The position numbers and the translations under genes are program-made. The notes below the pieces were generated by a model. It did no database searches and was not told the origin of the DNA. It saw nothing but the letters and a program-made list of their open reading frames with translations. A DNA stretch of 42,939 bases, from assembly GCA_002803225.1 (NCBI GenBank), contig NXFV01000881.1, positions 1-42,939 of the forward strand, read 5' to 3'. This document shows positions 9,522 through 20,074 of the stretch, piece by piece (position 1 is the first letter of the stretch; every line of letters starts with the position of its first letter). The DNA is from Gamarada debralockiae (lineage: Eukaryota; Ascomycota; Leotiomycetes; Helotiales; Hyphodiscaceae).

Positions 9522-12000
9522 CTAATCCTCCTGCCCTTGCGCCCTCTTTTGTGCCTCCTTAATCCCTTTAATGACCTTATCAAGGGAGGCCTTCGTACGC
9601 ACGCGCTCCTGCTCCATAGCCTTTATAACTACCTCAATCGCCTCTAGATTACTATTCCCACTCCCAGCTCTAGCCATGATCTCATCGATAATGACCTTCC
9701 GCATTGAATAGTACTGACGCTCAGACGAAGCGCGCCAGCGGCTGCCGTACATACTATCGAGCGCTGCGATAGAGGGGAGGCCGCCTAGGCCTATTGTCCA
9801 CTCCCTCCACAGGCCTGGGATCGTGACAACATTACGCGAGAGCTTGTATAGGGGCACGGTGGCTGTGGCCGTAGTAGTGGCAATGGCCGGCGCAGCTCGA
9901 CCCAGTAGAGCAAGGCCGCCAAGGTCGACTATAGCAGAAGGCTGGCGTAAGGATAGGGAGGGAGGGGTCTGCTAGCGCGCCTGGCCCTAGCCCTTAGCTA
10001 GATCATAGCCCTGGGGAAGCATCCGACTCCTGCCAGGCGTGAACGTCAGGCTGAACGAGCCTGTAAGGAAGTCGTCTAGCTTCGTAGAGAGCTCGTCTAA
10101 GGAGCTCCGGACCTGGGCCAGGCCAGTTGCGTGCGTAGCCTGCCTAGTCTGTATCACGCCCGTCATACTCCGTAGCCGCTCGTTAACAGACGGGATCGCC
10201 TTCTCAATTGCTATAAGATGAGGGTCCTCGTGACAGACCGTGTCTGCGGCGGCTAGGACCGCGGCCGCGAAGCTGGCGTAGTCAGGGCTAGCGAAGAGCG
10301 CGTCACGGAAGATAGGGTAATGCGGGTAGTCACGCCGTAGGAAGACTGAGTCTTATAAGAAGACATCACGGAGCTTGTCCAAGAGCTCGAGGAAGCCACT
10401 TGCTGCCAGATTCGGCTCTACGACCTCTGTCGCGCCAGGTAAGCCTAGGTGAGCCTAGCGCTAGCCGTCTAGCTAAGGCCAGACTCGCCGGCGTAGTGAT
10501 AGCGGTGGCTTGATCGTGTCCCGCGGTACAAAGTAGTTCGAGGCATAGTCAGGCTCGAAGTCAGCCATGCCCCGTATAAACTGACGCGGCAGGTCTGTCA
10601 GGTAACAGCCGGTCATCTGGTTACTATTCCAGCGGCCTCCTCGCCGGATCTGAGGCTTAGGGACGTTATTGGTTTTTGCGATACGTGCACCAGATAAGCG
10701 TGGTATATGCATGACCTTAAAGCCTAGGATTCGGCTTAAAGCGTACAACCGTCTCGTCCAGGAGTTCGCTGTAGAGTCAAAGAGCTTCCTATCGAGGTGG
10801 GCATTATCACGCTTTAGGAGCTTGATATTATACTAGTCTTGGCTCGTACGGAAGCAGGGGAAGGGCTCTCCTGATATATGCCAGCGCCAGAATAAGTAGG
10901 CCGCCAGCGCGCCCATAACACAGGACCGGTAGTCACGATGGCGCAAGGCTGCCCTATATTCGAGCCTGCTATGTTGGTTTGTCTTCCCCTAGTCTATAAT
11001 AGTCACAAGGCACCAGCTATCACCACGCGGCCCCTCCTTCGGCAGTGGCATCAAGACGAGATCCGCGAGCTCAATCGGCAGCCGGTTACTCGATCGCAAG
11101 AGCATAGTATTACCTAGGAGGAAGTCGAGCTATGTGCGTAGCGACTGCTCGACTACGCCCTTGCTAAGGCCCTCAGTCTAAACCTAGTAGTTCAAGTCGG
11201 GAATCTGTGAGGCTACGTAGCCGTCACGGAAGGTCGAGATGCCGCGGTCCGTAAACTCTTCGCGGCGGCGAGCGTGCTCCCCCCGTAAGATCGATAACTC
11301 AAGTGCCTTTAGGGCTATCCGCGTTGGCTATAGCGCGTTGTAGAGGCCACGGGAGGTCTGATAGGACTAGAGCTCCTTAATGGCCGAGACGTAGTTTCGT
11401 ACGGTATTGTACATCAGGACGAGCTCTAAGCAGTCCTTATCATCCTCGCCTTTAACGATCAAGTGATTACTAGCCTTAATAGCCGTAGCTGCTCTTACAG
11501 CCCTCTTCCTCTTTTGGCGCTTCCGTGGCTATTTCTCCTCCTTCCCTACTACTACTGCCACGGCCTTCCTCTTCCTCTCCTTCTCCTCGTCTAGCCGGCG
11601 GCCCCTACGCAAAGCGCGTGAGGCGACCTCCTCCTTGATAAAGAGTAGCAGCTTGCCCTCATCAACCTAGTCTCCTGGGAGGTACTTGCCGCTAGGAGGG
11701 AAGCGCTGCGTAGCACACCAGGTCTTCTACTCCTTCTACTTTAGAGCGTAGCTCCTAGCTATATTAGGCGGCCGGTGCGTAAGGTGATACTCTAGGATCT
11801 CGTCGCGTGTTGCCTGGATTCTCGTCTCAAGCTCTTGGGTCAAGGGGGAGGCTACTAGTGCAACTACAACTGTAGGAGCAGTAGGAGCAGCAGGAGGAGC
11901 CCGTCGGCCTCTAGCAGTACGGGCGCCGCGGGGCAGCGCGTCAGCTAGGGTCGCTGCTATCGTAATATCAATCGTAGCTCTTCCTTTGACTAGTATAAGT
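9522..12000 (-). pseudogene. Crypton-like protein with NDC10 domain II and GCR1_C domain, 17 in-frame TAR stops
   Basis: One minus-strand frame runs from about 12000 to the stop at 9522 (about 820 codons) with no frameshift. N-terminal: THRPPNIARSYALK, KTWCATQRF and VDEGKLLLFIKEEVASRAL (about 11790-11620). Then a basic KRQKRKRA stretch, TRIALKALELSILRG and STFRDGYVASQIPDLNY. The middle matches NDC10 domain II (CBF3 subunit fold): GKTNQHSRLEYRAALRH, CVMGALAAYLFWRWHISG, VMHIPRLSGARIA and GRWNSNQMTGCYLTDLPRQF. The C-terminus matches GCR1_C: LWREWTIGLGGLPSIAALD and YGSRWRASSERQYYSMRKV. This pair of domains marks the fungal Crypton tyrosine-recombinase family. Seventeen stops interrupt it (16 TAG, 1 TAA, no TGA), at positions that look like Gln or Trp sites. 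No in-frame ATG remains at the 5' end. Not translatable as it stands. Confidence 0.8.
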
Positions 12001-12135
12001 TGTATTAGTGTGTGTATTTCCTTAGGGCTTGACTTGTGCGCGTCGTAGGCGTATGAACTAGGTCGGGAGAGCTTAGGGTGACGTTGACAGAGCGCGTGCG
12101 AGCGCGGCGCGCCCGCGCAGCCCTCCTGATATCAC

Positions 12136-12628
12136 GCCTAGCGCCGTCATCGAACTGTAATCTCAGCGAGACTCCCCCCCTGCTCGGGAGGGCTTGGCGG
12201 TCACGGGGCTCGTGCGTTTAGCTGGGAAATTGGATTATTCCAGAGGCCTGATGACGCTAAGCGACGTCGTCGATGACGCCCGGACCTTAGACACCACCGT
12301 ACCTTCGTAGACCTGCCAAGAATGATATCCCTTCTGGAAATGAATTGTTGTAGTAGAGTACTACAAGGGTCCACAGAAGAACAGTCCTTTAATTGGTCAG
12401 AAACCCGCCATATGTGAAGTTGCAAATGAGATAATCGCACTGCACTCTATCAGCTAAGAGAACTTCAACAACATCTGTTAGGCATCAAGACCAGATCAGC
12501 TGAATGTACGTAACCTCATACATCTTTTCATTTGAGAGTACAGCGAGCACATCAAATTCGTACATCGCGCTATTACTACCAGCCCTCTTGTATCACTCAA
12601 GTAGTCAGGTTGTCAGCCCTCCAAAGTA
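12136..12628. other. Intergenic region, 5' flank of the HET pseudogene
   Basis: GC-rich sequence continues to about 12300 and then drops. A minus-strand open frame at 12201-12440 has no motif and is treated as chance. The rest should hold the old promoter of the HET gene starting at 12629. No other element is supported. Confidence 0.3.
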
Positions 12629-14305
12629 ATGGAGTACTCCCCCCTAAACACCTACCGCGAGGAGATACGACTTCTGACTCTTCTGCCCGGTGATGGAAGT
12701 GCCTTAGTCGATTATTCTTTGAAACACGTCTCCCTAATTAATCCTCCGGAATATTGCGCCCTTTCGTACCTCTGGGGTGATCCTACAATCACGACGGGTA
12801 TTATTATTAACGACACCAATGTTGAAGTGACGACAAATCTGGAATCAGCCTTGCGTCACGTCCGAGATAAAGGATACAGTCGTCTTTGGGTTGACGCAAC
12901 CTGTATTAATCAGCAAGATAAGACTGAAATGAATGAGCAGCTGCGGTGGATGGGGTCTATATATCGACGAGCGAAAGTGGTCGAGGCTTGGATTGGTAAA
13001 GAGAACGACGACTCTATTAAACCTTTCAATACTCTCTCCACAGAGGCTCTTGACTTCGCAAATCCTAGTCAGGTCGCTGGAGTTGAGAGGCTCCTTGATC
13101 TGCCATACTGGCGAAGAGTGTGGGTGATACAGGGACTTGCCCTTGCCCGACCCAGCATATTCACTGTAGCCAACGACATATCAGTTAGAAAAGCCCGGCT
13201 AACATAATCCATTCTGATACGTTAAAGGATTCAAGTCCCGCGTTCTTCAACTTCCAAAACCTGGTTCAATTCTATCTTGATGCAATTAGATCAGGCCCTT
13301 ATGCCTCCTCGAAGCGTTGAGCCACAGTTGCGACTTGTTAGTCACAGACCCAGGAGATAAATTTTTTGCATTACTAGGACTCATGTACGACAGCAATCTT
13401 TACATCCCAGCTCCAAATTATAAACAGTCTCTCAAAGATCTCTGTGTGAACATAGCCCTCTCTGCTATATCAGCAACCTTCTCTGTGGATGTAGGTGCCC
13501 CTTTAGGCTCAGGCTGCAATAACCCGTCAGAGCTTCCGAGCTAGACAGATTAGTTCGGGCTTGGTGAGATGTCCTCAAAACGTCAAAGCACTTATATCGT
13601 CCATGGAGTGCCCACCTCACCGTCTATAGTCTTGGGCCACACCACGCCCTCCAGCTTGGTATCATACGTCGGGCAATACCAAGGCATCCTTCTCGGTAAA
13701 TTTAGACATTCTCCGACTTCGAGGCTACATTTTTGATGAGGTTGATGTAACTTGTCCCACATTATTAGAGGTTGGGGAGGGTTTTCAGTTTCCAGAGGGT
13801 GGCAATCTACTTCAGAGAGGAAGAATCGCGACGGCAGAGTCTGGAAGAATATAATGCAGACCATGATTCGGTATTACAATTACCTTGAATTTTCTAAACA
13901 AGGCTCCTGGGACGACGGAGCCGTTACTTCGGAAACTGTTGGGATGAGCATACTAGAAAACAATGGGGATGTCCCGGAAGGCCGCAAACAATTTCCTGAA
14001 TTATCGAGGTGGGGTCATTTATCGTTCAAGGTTGCACATCAAAAGGACTAGCTATGGAGAACGGGGGCAGATATTATTTTGTCAATAATAGCAAGTGGGA
14101 CATATTAACGACTTGGATGCGGTACTAAACGATAATATGCGTTTTATGACTACGAAGAAAGGGCGTGTTGGATGGGCTCATTTACGCAGCCAGAAGAGGG
14201 ACATAATCTGTATTTTAGAAGGCTGTAGTGTTCCTGTCATTTGGCATGTTAGAGCTGAAGGAGGTTTGGTTCTGAGGTGGTCATATTAACGGAATAATGG
14301 AATAA
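12629..14305 (+). pseudogene. HET-domain protein, heavily disrupted
   Basis: The first frame (12629-13207) carries a clear HET domain: YCALSYLWGDP, TNLESALRHVRDKGYSRLWV, DATCINQQDK, the MGSIYRRAKVVEAWIG segment and LPYWRRVWVIQ. The HET domain triggers the incompatibility (programmed cell death) reaction. The expected continuation is all present but in different frames. NIIHSDTLKD to SGPYASSKR (about 13203-13315) needs a frame change near 13196. TDPGDKFFALLGLMYDS follows another change near 13316. LPS*TD*FGLGEMS (about 13533-13572) has two TAG codons where Trp is expected. ILRLRGYIFDEVDV (about 13708-13750) and GRVGWAHLRSQKRDI (about 14163) follow, and GHINGIME (14279-14305) lies in yet another frame. 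At least five lesions make this a pseudogene unless the N-terminal HET fragment alone is expressed. Confidence 0.75.
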
Positions 14306-14795
14306 GAGGTAAAGAGAGGTTGGTAAGGAAGATTGGACAAAGATAGAGATTTATTAATTTTATAGCTATTTACGTAAATACTACCCAAACTAATCGATAC
14401 GTGTCATGGTACAGGCACAAGGTAGATTATAGTTGCTGTATTACGAGAACTCTAAGCTAAAGAGGCGAGGAAATGAAAGTTCCGAGGGAATCGTGGTCGC
14501 AAGATAGTCAAAATAGGGTCTGCACTTGGAGAGGATACGAGGAAAGTATAACCAGGGCTCAAGGGAGCATGGAAATCCCTCAGATGCTAAAATGGCTTCT
14601 TAATGCATGCTATGGCTGACTTTATCGTATACCCAGGTTACTTAGGCTACATTCGGCCGTACTCAGGCTATACTCAAGAATACTCATCCTCGGCATAGCT
14701 TAAAGCAGTAGCTACTATTTTCCAGAGACTGAAACGGAACCAACGAATATGAGATTAAAGTCTGACTTTCGTAGTACTTTGACCTTTCCTCCTCG
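14306..14795. other. Intergenic region between HET pseudogene and secreted-protein gene
   Basis: No open frame or repeat of note is visible. The stretch lies between the 3' end of the plus-strand HET relic and the 3' end of the minus-strand secreted-protein gene, so it should hold both terminators. A short run of related GGCTA/ACTCA words around 14640-14690 is too weak to call a repeat. Confidence 0.3.
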
Positions 14796-16825
14796 TTATC
14801 TAAGTTCCTCTAATTTAGCACAATCTTCAACAACAAATTCGGCGTCCCCGTGAAGTTCGTCGGCATCGTGTATGTAAAGTTCCAGAACTCGAAATTACTG
14901 CACATCACACGCATTAGCTACCGCCGCACTCGTATCGCTCTTCATTTCTGTTGCCCCATCTACATTCAAGGCTCGGACTTACTTGATAACAGTATACACT
15001 CCCCCATACTCCCCCGCATATCCCAAACTATAAGTCATATTCACATTCCCCTCAATCGTCACATTGGCACCCTGGATATCATCCCACGAATACACATCCT
15101 TCATCTTCGCGAACGGCGAAACAAGGAGCGAGAACTGCGATGCGGAAGTGCCGTATGGGTACGAAAGATTCAGCATTCCGGGACTTGCGACGGCAGTCAT
15201 TGAAGGTTCCGTTGCTTGCCACTGTCCGAATTCAAGTCAGCCAATCATTCTTCCTTCAAAGCGAATGTGAGAGTGAGTAGAAGGGACAAAACGCACAGTT
15301 ATCCACCCCACCTCATTCCCAGTATCCCACTGCACGACTGCAGATCGGAAACTATCCGTAGACGTCGCGGGTCCTCCGATGACGGTCTCATTGAATGTCT
15401 CCGCGCCAATCGTGATATTCTCTGCTATCCATGCTGTGATGTTCCTGGAATAGACGTCGAAGGGAGGGGAGAAGGTGGTGGAGGAGAAGGTGTGTTCACC
15501 AGTGAAGTTCGTGAGTGCTGAGATGACGGAGGAGGGGATAAGGCTGTTGTGGAAAGGTGCAAGGACTGCGAAGAGTGGGGCGTAGGCGAAGTCGGCGGAG
15601 TGGGACATGTCTGCTGCCTGTTTCTCTGATGTTAGCATCGATTTCACATTGATTCTAGGGCCGAAATTGGGGATGGGATCCTACTTTGTCAATGATACTC
15701 GACCGCTCCTTCCCAATAACATTCCACAAATGTAAGGCCAACAAACTCAAATATCGATTCATATCAAACCCATAACTGCGATCCCACGGCCCCGCCACAT
15801 TCTTCAACTTTGGATTCCAGAGTTGTGCGACACTCTCCCACGTATGCTGGATCATCTTTGCGCCATTCTGCTTCATGACTGAATCGTCAGGCAAGTACTT
15901 GGCCCAGAGCGTCATGGCGAAGAGCGAGACGCCGGTGTAGGTTCCGCTGTTGAATTCGGAGAGTGTGTTGGCACGATCGAAGAGGTCGATTACTGCTTGG
16001 GCGTAATTCTCGCCGGATATGGTCATGTTGGAGTCGTTGAGCTTGCGGCCTGTCCAGCCTGATACAAATGCGCGCATAATTGACTATTTTTGTTGTCAGC
16101 ATCATCCTCACCTCCAAATTCAAAACACCGACCCCCGATTGAGAAGGGAGGAGGACTTACCGGGTTGCTGTAAGCGGGGTACAAATTATCTCCATCAACA
16201 CCACCAACACGATACTCATCACCCAACGTGCAATTATACAAACTCTTAAGAATCAAGTTCGTGACATTCGCGGGGATCAGATGGCCAAATTCTTCCAGCC
16301 CGACAATGAGCGTGGTGCCAACGAATCCCCGCCAGTTGGGATCCCATGAGTTGTAGAGCTTCGCGGCATAGTAAGGACTGCCTACTGTTGGCTCTTCGGG
16401 TTCTTGTTGGTAGTCGCCGTACCTGTCCTATGTTAGCTCGTTCCAACGCTAGTTTCAATTGCCTGAGGGAGTTTGGAATTGAAGAAATCTTACCACTGAT
16501 CTCTAGGATCCTTGAACTGGGCATTGATGACATTCGTCAAAATCTTCAGCGCCTCTTGAACATCCGTGCCATTGTTTCTCGCAAGCAACCCAACAGCATA
16601 CCAAGCCGAACTTCTCGTCTCGTGGCGCAGAGCAGTGGCTGCGGACTCATCGAATAAATACCCCGCAGATGGGTCATAGAAACGGTCCATCCATGCCATG
16701 GACTCATTGAGGAGACTTTGCGCATTGAGAGGAAGAGTGGAGACGTATGAGGGGGTGGAATTGATGTAGCACAGGGCTGACAAGGGGAGAAGGCCCAAGC
16801 CCAGGAGATGAGCGAGAGAAACCAT
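14796..16825 (-). CDS. Secreted protein of unknown function, 551 residues
   Basis: Six exons keep one frame: 16825-16494, 16422-16161, 16083-15685, 15617-15297, 15221-14983 and 14898-14796. The N-terminus is a typical signal peptide (MVSLAHLLGLGLLPLSALCY). Many N-x-S/T sequons (NSTP, NESM, NNGT, NVTN, NCTL, NITA, NETV, NLSY) fit an N-glycosylated secreted protein. Aromatic-rich motifs such as YGDYQQEPEEPTVGSP, NSWDPNWRGFVG and AGPWDRSYGFDMNRYLSL, with helices between, suggest an alpha/alpha-barrel core followed by a beta-rich C-terminus (WDDIQGANVTIEGNVN, WKLYIHDADELHG). I recognise the style of a conserved ascomycete secreted family but cannot name a reaction. A TGA at 15237-15239 lies inside the fourth intron (GTGCGT donor, CTGAC branch site), so the frame is intact. 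It is the longest undamaged gene in the left half. Confidence 0.85.
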
Positions 16826-17683
16826 TGCGAGGAGATATCAATTGACAAGGTGCTCCCTTGAGATCTTGCCATGTCGGGAGGGGAGCTTGCTTTTAAGCAA
16901 CCCCAAAGACCCTTCGATCAAATTTCAAGCTTCGACTGCAGATCGTATCTCGTGCCTGCCTATCAAAAAGTGGACGAACCTTAAACGGATTTCATGCCTA
17001 TCTTGGTATGACTCGTCTCCGCATCTCTTGGCACGTTACCATCTGCAATATATTCTGCATTATCGGGAGAAGAAAACTCGATTTGCCGGCTCTCACCGCC
17101 GGCGAAGTTTTTGTTTGCAGGCCAAAGTCCCGAAATCGTGGAAGCTTCCCCACCTTTGCAGGGACCGATAACCCCTGTTCCTTGGCATCGCTGAAGATAA
17201 GGTCGCCAGGCGGGGTTTGGCAGAAACTGCGGGTTCGCCGGTTTTGCCGGTTGGGCGCCATAGTCACGGAGATCTGGCGGGAGGGATACCTTTGACAGGT
17301 AGAAACGTTCAGATGAACAGTGCGTATATCAATCGAAAGCAAGGGAGTTAAAACTTGTATTTGAGCAATGCTCGAAGATAAACTGGAAACGAAACGCTCT
17401 TCTCAAAATCCCCTCTTGAAAAGAGGGGCTTCTTCGCTCGCTTGCAGCCCCTTCCAATGACCTCTATCGCCAGCTCCTTGATAAGCCTTCCATCTCTGCC
17501 AGCCGGGAACAATGATGTTGTTCATGGAAGTGAAAAGTCATGCCAGAAAACCGATTGCTGCACAACAACCCATTGTTTAACGCAAACCACGTCGCGATCA
17601 AGCAGCTTAGAATATTGTCTGAAACCTTTATACAGTCTACAGCAGATCTTAGAGATTCTAGGCAGAGCTTTCCGAGCTCGGCA
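16826..17683. other. Upstream region of the secreted-protein gene
   Basis: This contains the promoter of the minus-strand gene at 16825 and the 3' flank of the NLR pseudogene ending at 17684. Several CGG/CCG half-sites cluster around 17092-17103 and 17233-17251 (for example CCGCCGG and CGCCGG with CCGG), as bound by Zn(II)2Cys6 regulators, but no spacing stands out. Overlapping open frames of about 100 codons on both strands have no motif. Confidence 0.3.
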
Positions 17684-20010
17684 TCACTTTCCCCGTCGGC
17701 AACTTCGTTTTAAGGGCTTTCTGGGGCCATCATCATCGTCTGTTGCATTTCGCTGATCATTTTCTAACGATCTCTTCTTCGATGTCCCCTGCTTCCTCTC
17801 TCTAGATGTTGATGCCACACCACACTGGCTCTCGCCCTTTATAGGCTGAGCAAGTTGCACTTCCCTTAGGACCGCAAAGAGTGAAGCAGCTTCATCCATA
17901 AGATTTCTCATTTCAAAGGCATCATGGATCACCATGGCCATGGTCGAACGTTCAGACGGTTTCTTGATGATCCGATCGCAATAATGTGGTGCGATACAAA
18001 TTGCTTTTGGATAGCGCCACTTCGCAGGAGAGTCTCCATTACGCGCCACAAGCACGCCTCCTCGCGACCTTCTACATCGACATTGCACTCTGAAACGTAC
18101 AGCGATCATAAAAAACTCTGCCATATAGTTTCCTTGGCATTCTTAAAACAGCGCCCATTTGGATCGGCGCCGTGTCGGAGGAGGAAAGCCACCATTGTTG
18201 GCAGTGCATGGAAACCGCTGATTATCCTAATAATTACTCCTGGAAAATCCACTAGCAGACCAACCGCGCATTCCAGTAAAGGAATGTCGTCAAAATTAGG
18301 AGCAGTGTTTGTGCGCTCATCTAAGAATTTCTGCACAAAACTTTTGAGACCGTACCGAACTGTCGAACGGAGGAAGACGTGCCACCATTCTTGAGATACA
18401 AATGGTGAAAGAATGTCTTCAGTAGCGTGAGGAAACATTGGACGTTTGTCGTGATAGTACCAGTAAGAAAACAATATGTTAAGCTCGTGAATAAGGCTAG
18501 CGTGCATTGCCTTTGACCTATTTCCTACTGTTCCCGCAAGTCTCAAAGCGTCCACCACAGTCAGCCAGACTCGTCTTCTGTGGGTTGCTTCGTTAAAGTA
18601 GTATGAACATACAGACCGCTTCATGTTGATGATGTAAGACTATAAGAGAGATATTATTGGGTCGAAGGAAGCCGTTCTGATAGTTGCTTTCTGCAACTTG
18701 GCCCGGACAACATCTGATTGTAGGTAGTCCTTAACAGTACGATGCAGATACGACACTTTCCAGTTGACCATCACATTTTTGGCAACTGCAGTTGTATCAT
18801 CGTTGCGCTTGACAGCCCAATAGGTCTCTGAAGGATCGTTGGCAGTGTGGTCCACCGCCTTCCAATTTCGATCCCTATGATCGTAAGTTTCCAGTAGGCC
18901 TTCGCACCGACTCTTAAGAGATCTCATTTTCAGACATCTCAATTCAATCTCTTCGTCACTCATAGGATTTCCTGCGGGCTCCAATGCCTGAGCAAAAGAT
19001 GACGACACTGCAAGCTCGAGTTCCAATACCTTGAGCAGTAAATTCCGTTGCATAGTAGAATATTTGAAAAATCCGGCTCGCCCCGTCGAGGTATAGCGGC
19101 TCAATTCGACCCAACATGTAGCCATATAGATCATCCAATTCAGACGGAATCGCCTCCAACCTCCTTTCCAGATTTCGCATCTCGTCTCGGTTTCTCAACC
19201 CATTGAGAAGGGATGCAACGACTAGCTTCACCCACAAGAAAACGCCGTTGGCCTTTGAAACAGTCGTCCTTGAGAACGTTGACGCCTGCACGGGGTTAGA
19301 TTTGATGAGTTGCAACAGTTTTTCATTGGCGAGTTTGTCTTGGACGTAATTTTGAATGTCATCGCAGGTCAAGTTTTGTAGTCGGAGACCTGGACGGTGA
19401 CCAAAGGTGTTGGTTGGAACTGCCTAATCGAGTATAGCCTGTATTCCCCCTCTTTTGTCGTATAAGAGAGTCCCCTCTTGTATTTTCAGCTCTTTAGATA
19501 TCAATCTAGTCCTATAAATGCTACTATATTTCACCCCACTCAGCTCAACTGACAAAAGGCCTCTTCGAAAACCAGCCATGGCCGACTCGATAAGCATACT
19601 TTGATATATGGCGATATCGACAACTTTTGGAAGATCTCTATGACAGCTTCAGGGTCTCCTTCGTATTCATCGAGGCCGTCAATGAACAGACACAATTTGA
19701 ACTGATCCGAGGATGCAATCTCAAGATCCGCCACAGCTTTCACCAGCCTTTTAAAAGACCACGACCAGCTTGGAGGCGTATCGAAACTTTAATGTGATCG
19801 ACCATCTCTCGTATCTCCTTCCACTGATCTGCGAAAACTCAACGAATCAGATCCTTTCGTGTATTTAAGATTTCGTATAGCAGAGAACGCAAAAGGCCGG
19901 TATGTGATTGTTGGTCTTGAGATCCACCGTTCCAGAAGTAGTAGCGAGCAATCGAGAATCTTTGAATTGCCATTCTCTGAGGAAGAGTGCATCAGCGGGG
20001 CTGAAATCGT
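17684..20010 (-). pseudogene. NACHT-ankyrin NLR pseudogene, 5'-truncated
   Basis: Similarity to a fungal NACHT protein starts abruptly near 20010 with no Walker A. It continues as YYFWNGGSQDQQSHTGLLRS and LLYEIL (about 19935-19860), FDTPPSWSWSFKRLVKAVAD, Walker B LCLFIDGLDEYEGD (about 19690), CLSSRPWLVFEEAF, GHRPGLRLQNLTCDDIQNYV, FLWVKLVVASLLNGL, VSYLHRTVKDYLQSD and an ankyrin-like FLLRHGADPNG. The tail is basic (KKRSLENDQRN, PLKRSC). Lesions: frame changes near 19945, 19800, 19050 and 18020; a TGA near 19848; a TAG at 18640-18642; a TGA near 18106; and a 147-bp insertion at 19408-19554. Truncation, insertion and many lesions make this a dead gene. The truncation lies beside the AT-rich repeat at 20075. 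Confidence 0.8.
19408..19554. mobile_element. 147-bp MITE-like insertion with 5-bp target duplication inside NLR pseudogene
   Basis: In the NACHT gene the conserved run EEAF-GHRPGLRL is split by 147 bp that do not belong to the protein. AAAGG (plus strand) flanks the insert at 19403-19407 and 19555-19559, as a target duplication would. The ends are short imperfect inverted repeats: TGTTGGTTGGA at 19408 and, from the other side, TGTCAGTTGAG at 19554. Inside, CCCCTCTT occurs twice around 19447-19478. It is too small to encode anything. Confidence 0.6.
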
Positions 20011-20074
20011 TCAGTATGTCCTAGCAACTAGGGTCTTGTATTACAATTATTGCGGTGTTGACAGCGTGGCATTT

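Larger units (their letters stand above)
9135..12135 (-). mobile_element. Crypton-type (tyrosine recombinase family) element, inactive
   Basis: This is an envelope around the NDC10/GCR1_C coding frame. It is set by a GC-rich block that contrasts with both flanks and by the 9-bp motif TGATATCAC, which occurs at 9135-9143 and again at 12127-12135. Cryptons lack terminal inverted repeats and integrate by a tyrosine recombinase at short shared sequences, so a short direct repeat at the borders is the expected kind of end. However, GATATCAC also occurs near 9062, and the true ends are unproven. Confidence 0.4.

Noticed and set aside
9522..12000. Alternative genetic code (TAG read as Gln) for the Crypton frame
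   Set aside because: Several stops fall where Trp rather than Gln is expected, and ordinary CAG and TGG codons remain. CpA-to-TpA mutation explains both classes.
13262..13271. GGTTCAATTC resembling a tRNA B box
   Set aside because: It lies inside the HET relic coding sequence (FQNLVQFYL), and no matching A box or cloverleaf is present. I found no tRNA, rRNA or CRISPR array in the window.
15237..15239. In-frame TGA in the secreted-protein gene, apparently a nonsense mutation
   Set aside because: A canonical intron (GTGCGT donor at 15296, CTGAC branch site, CAG acceptor ending at 15222) removes it, and exon lengths then sum to a multiple of three.
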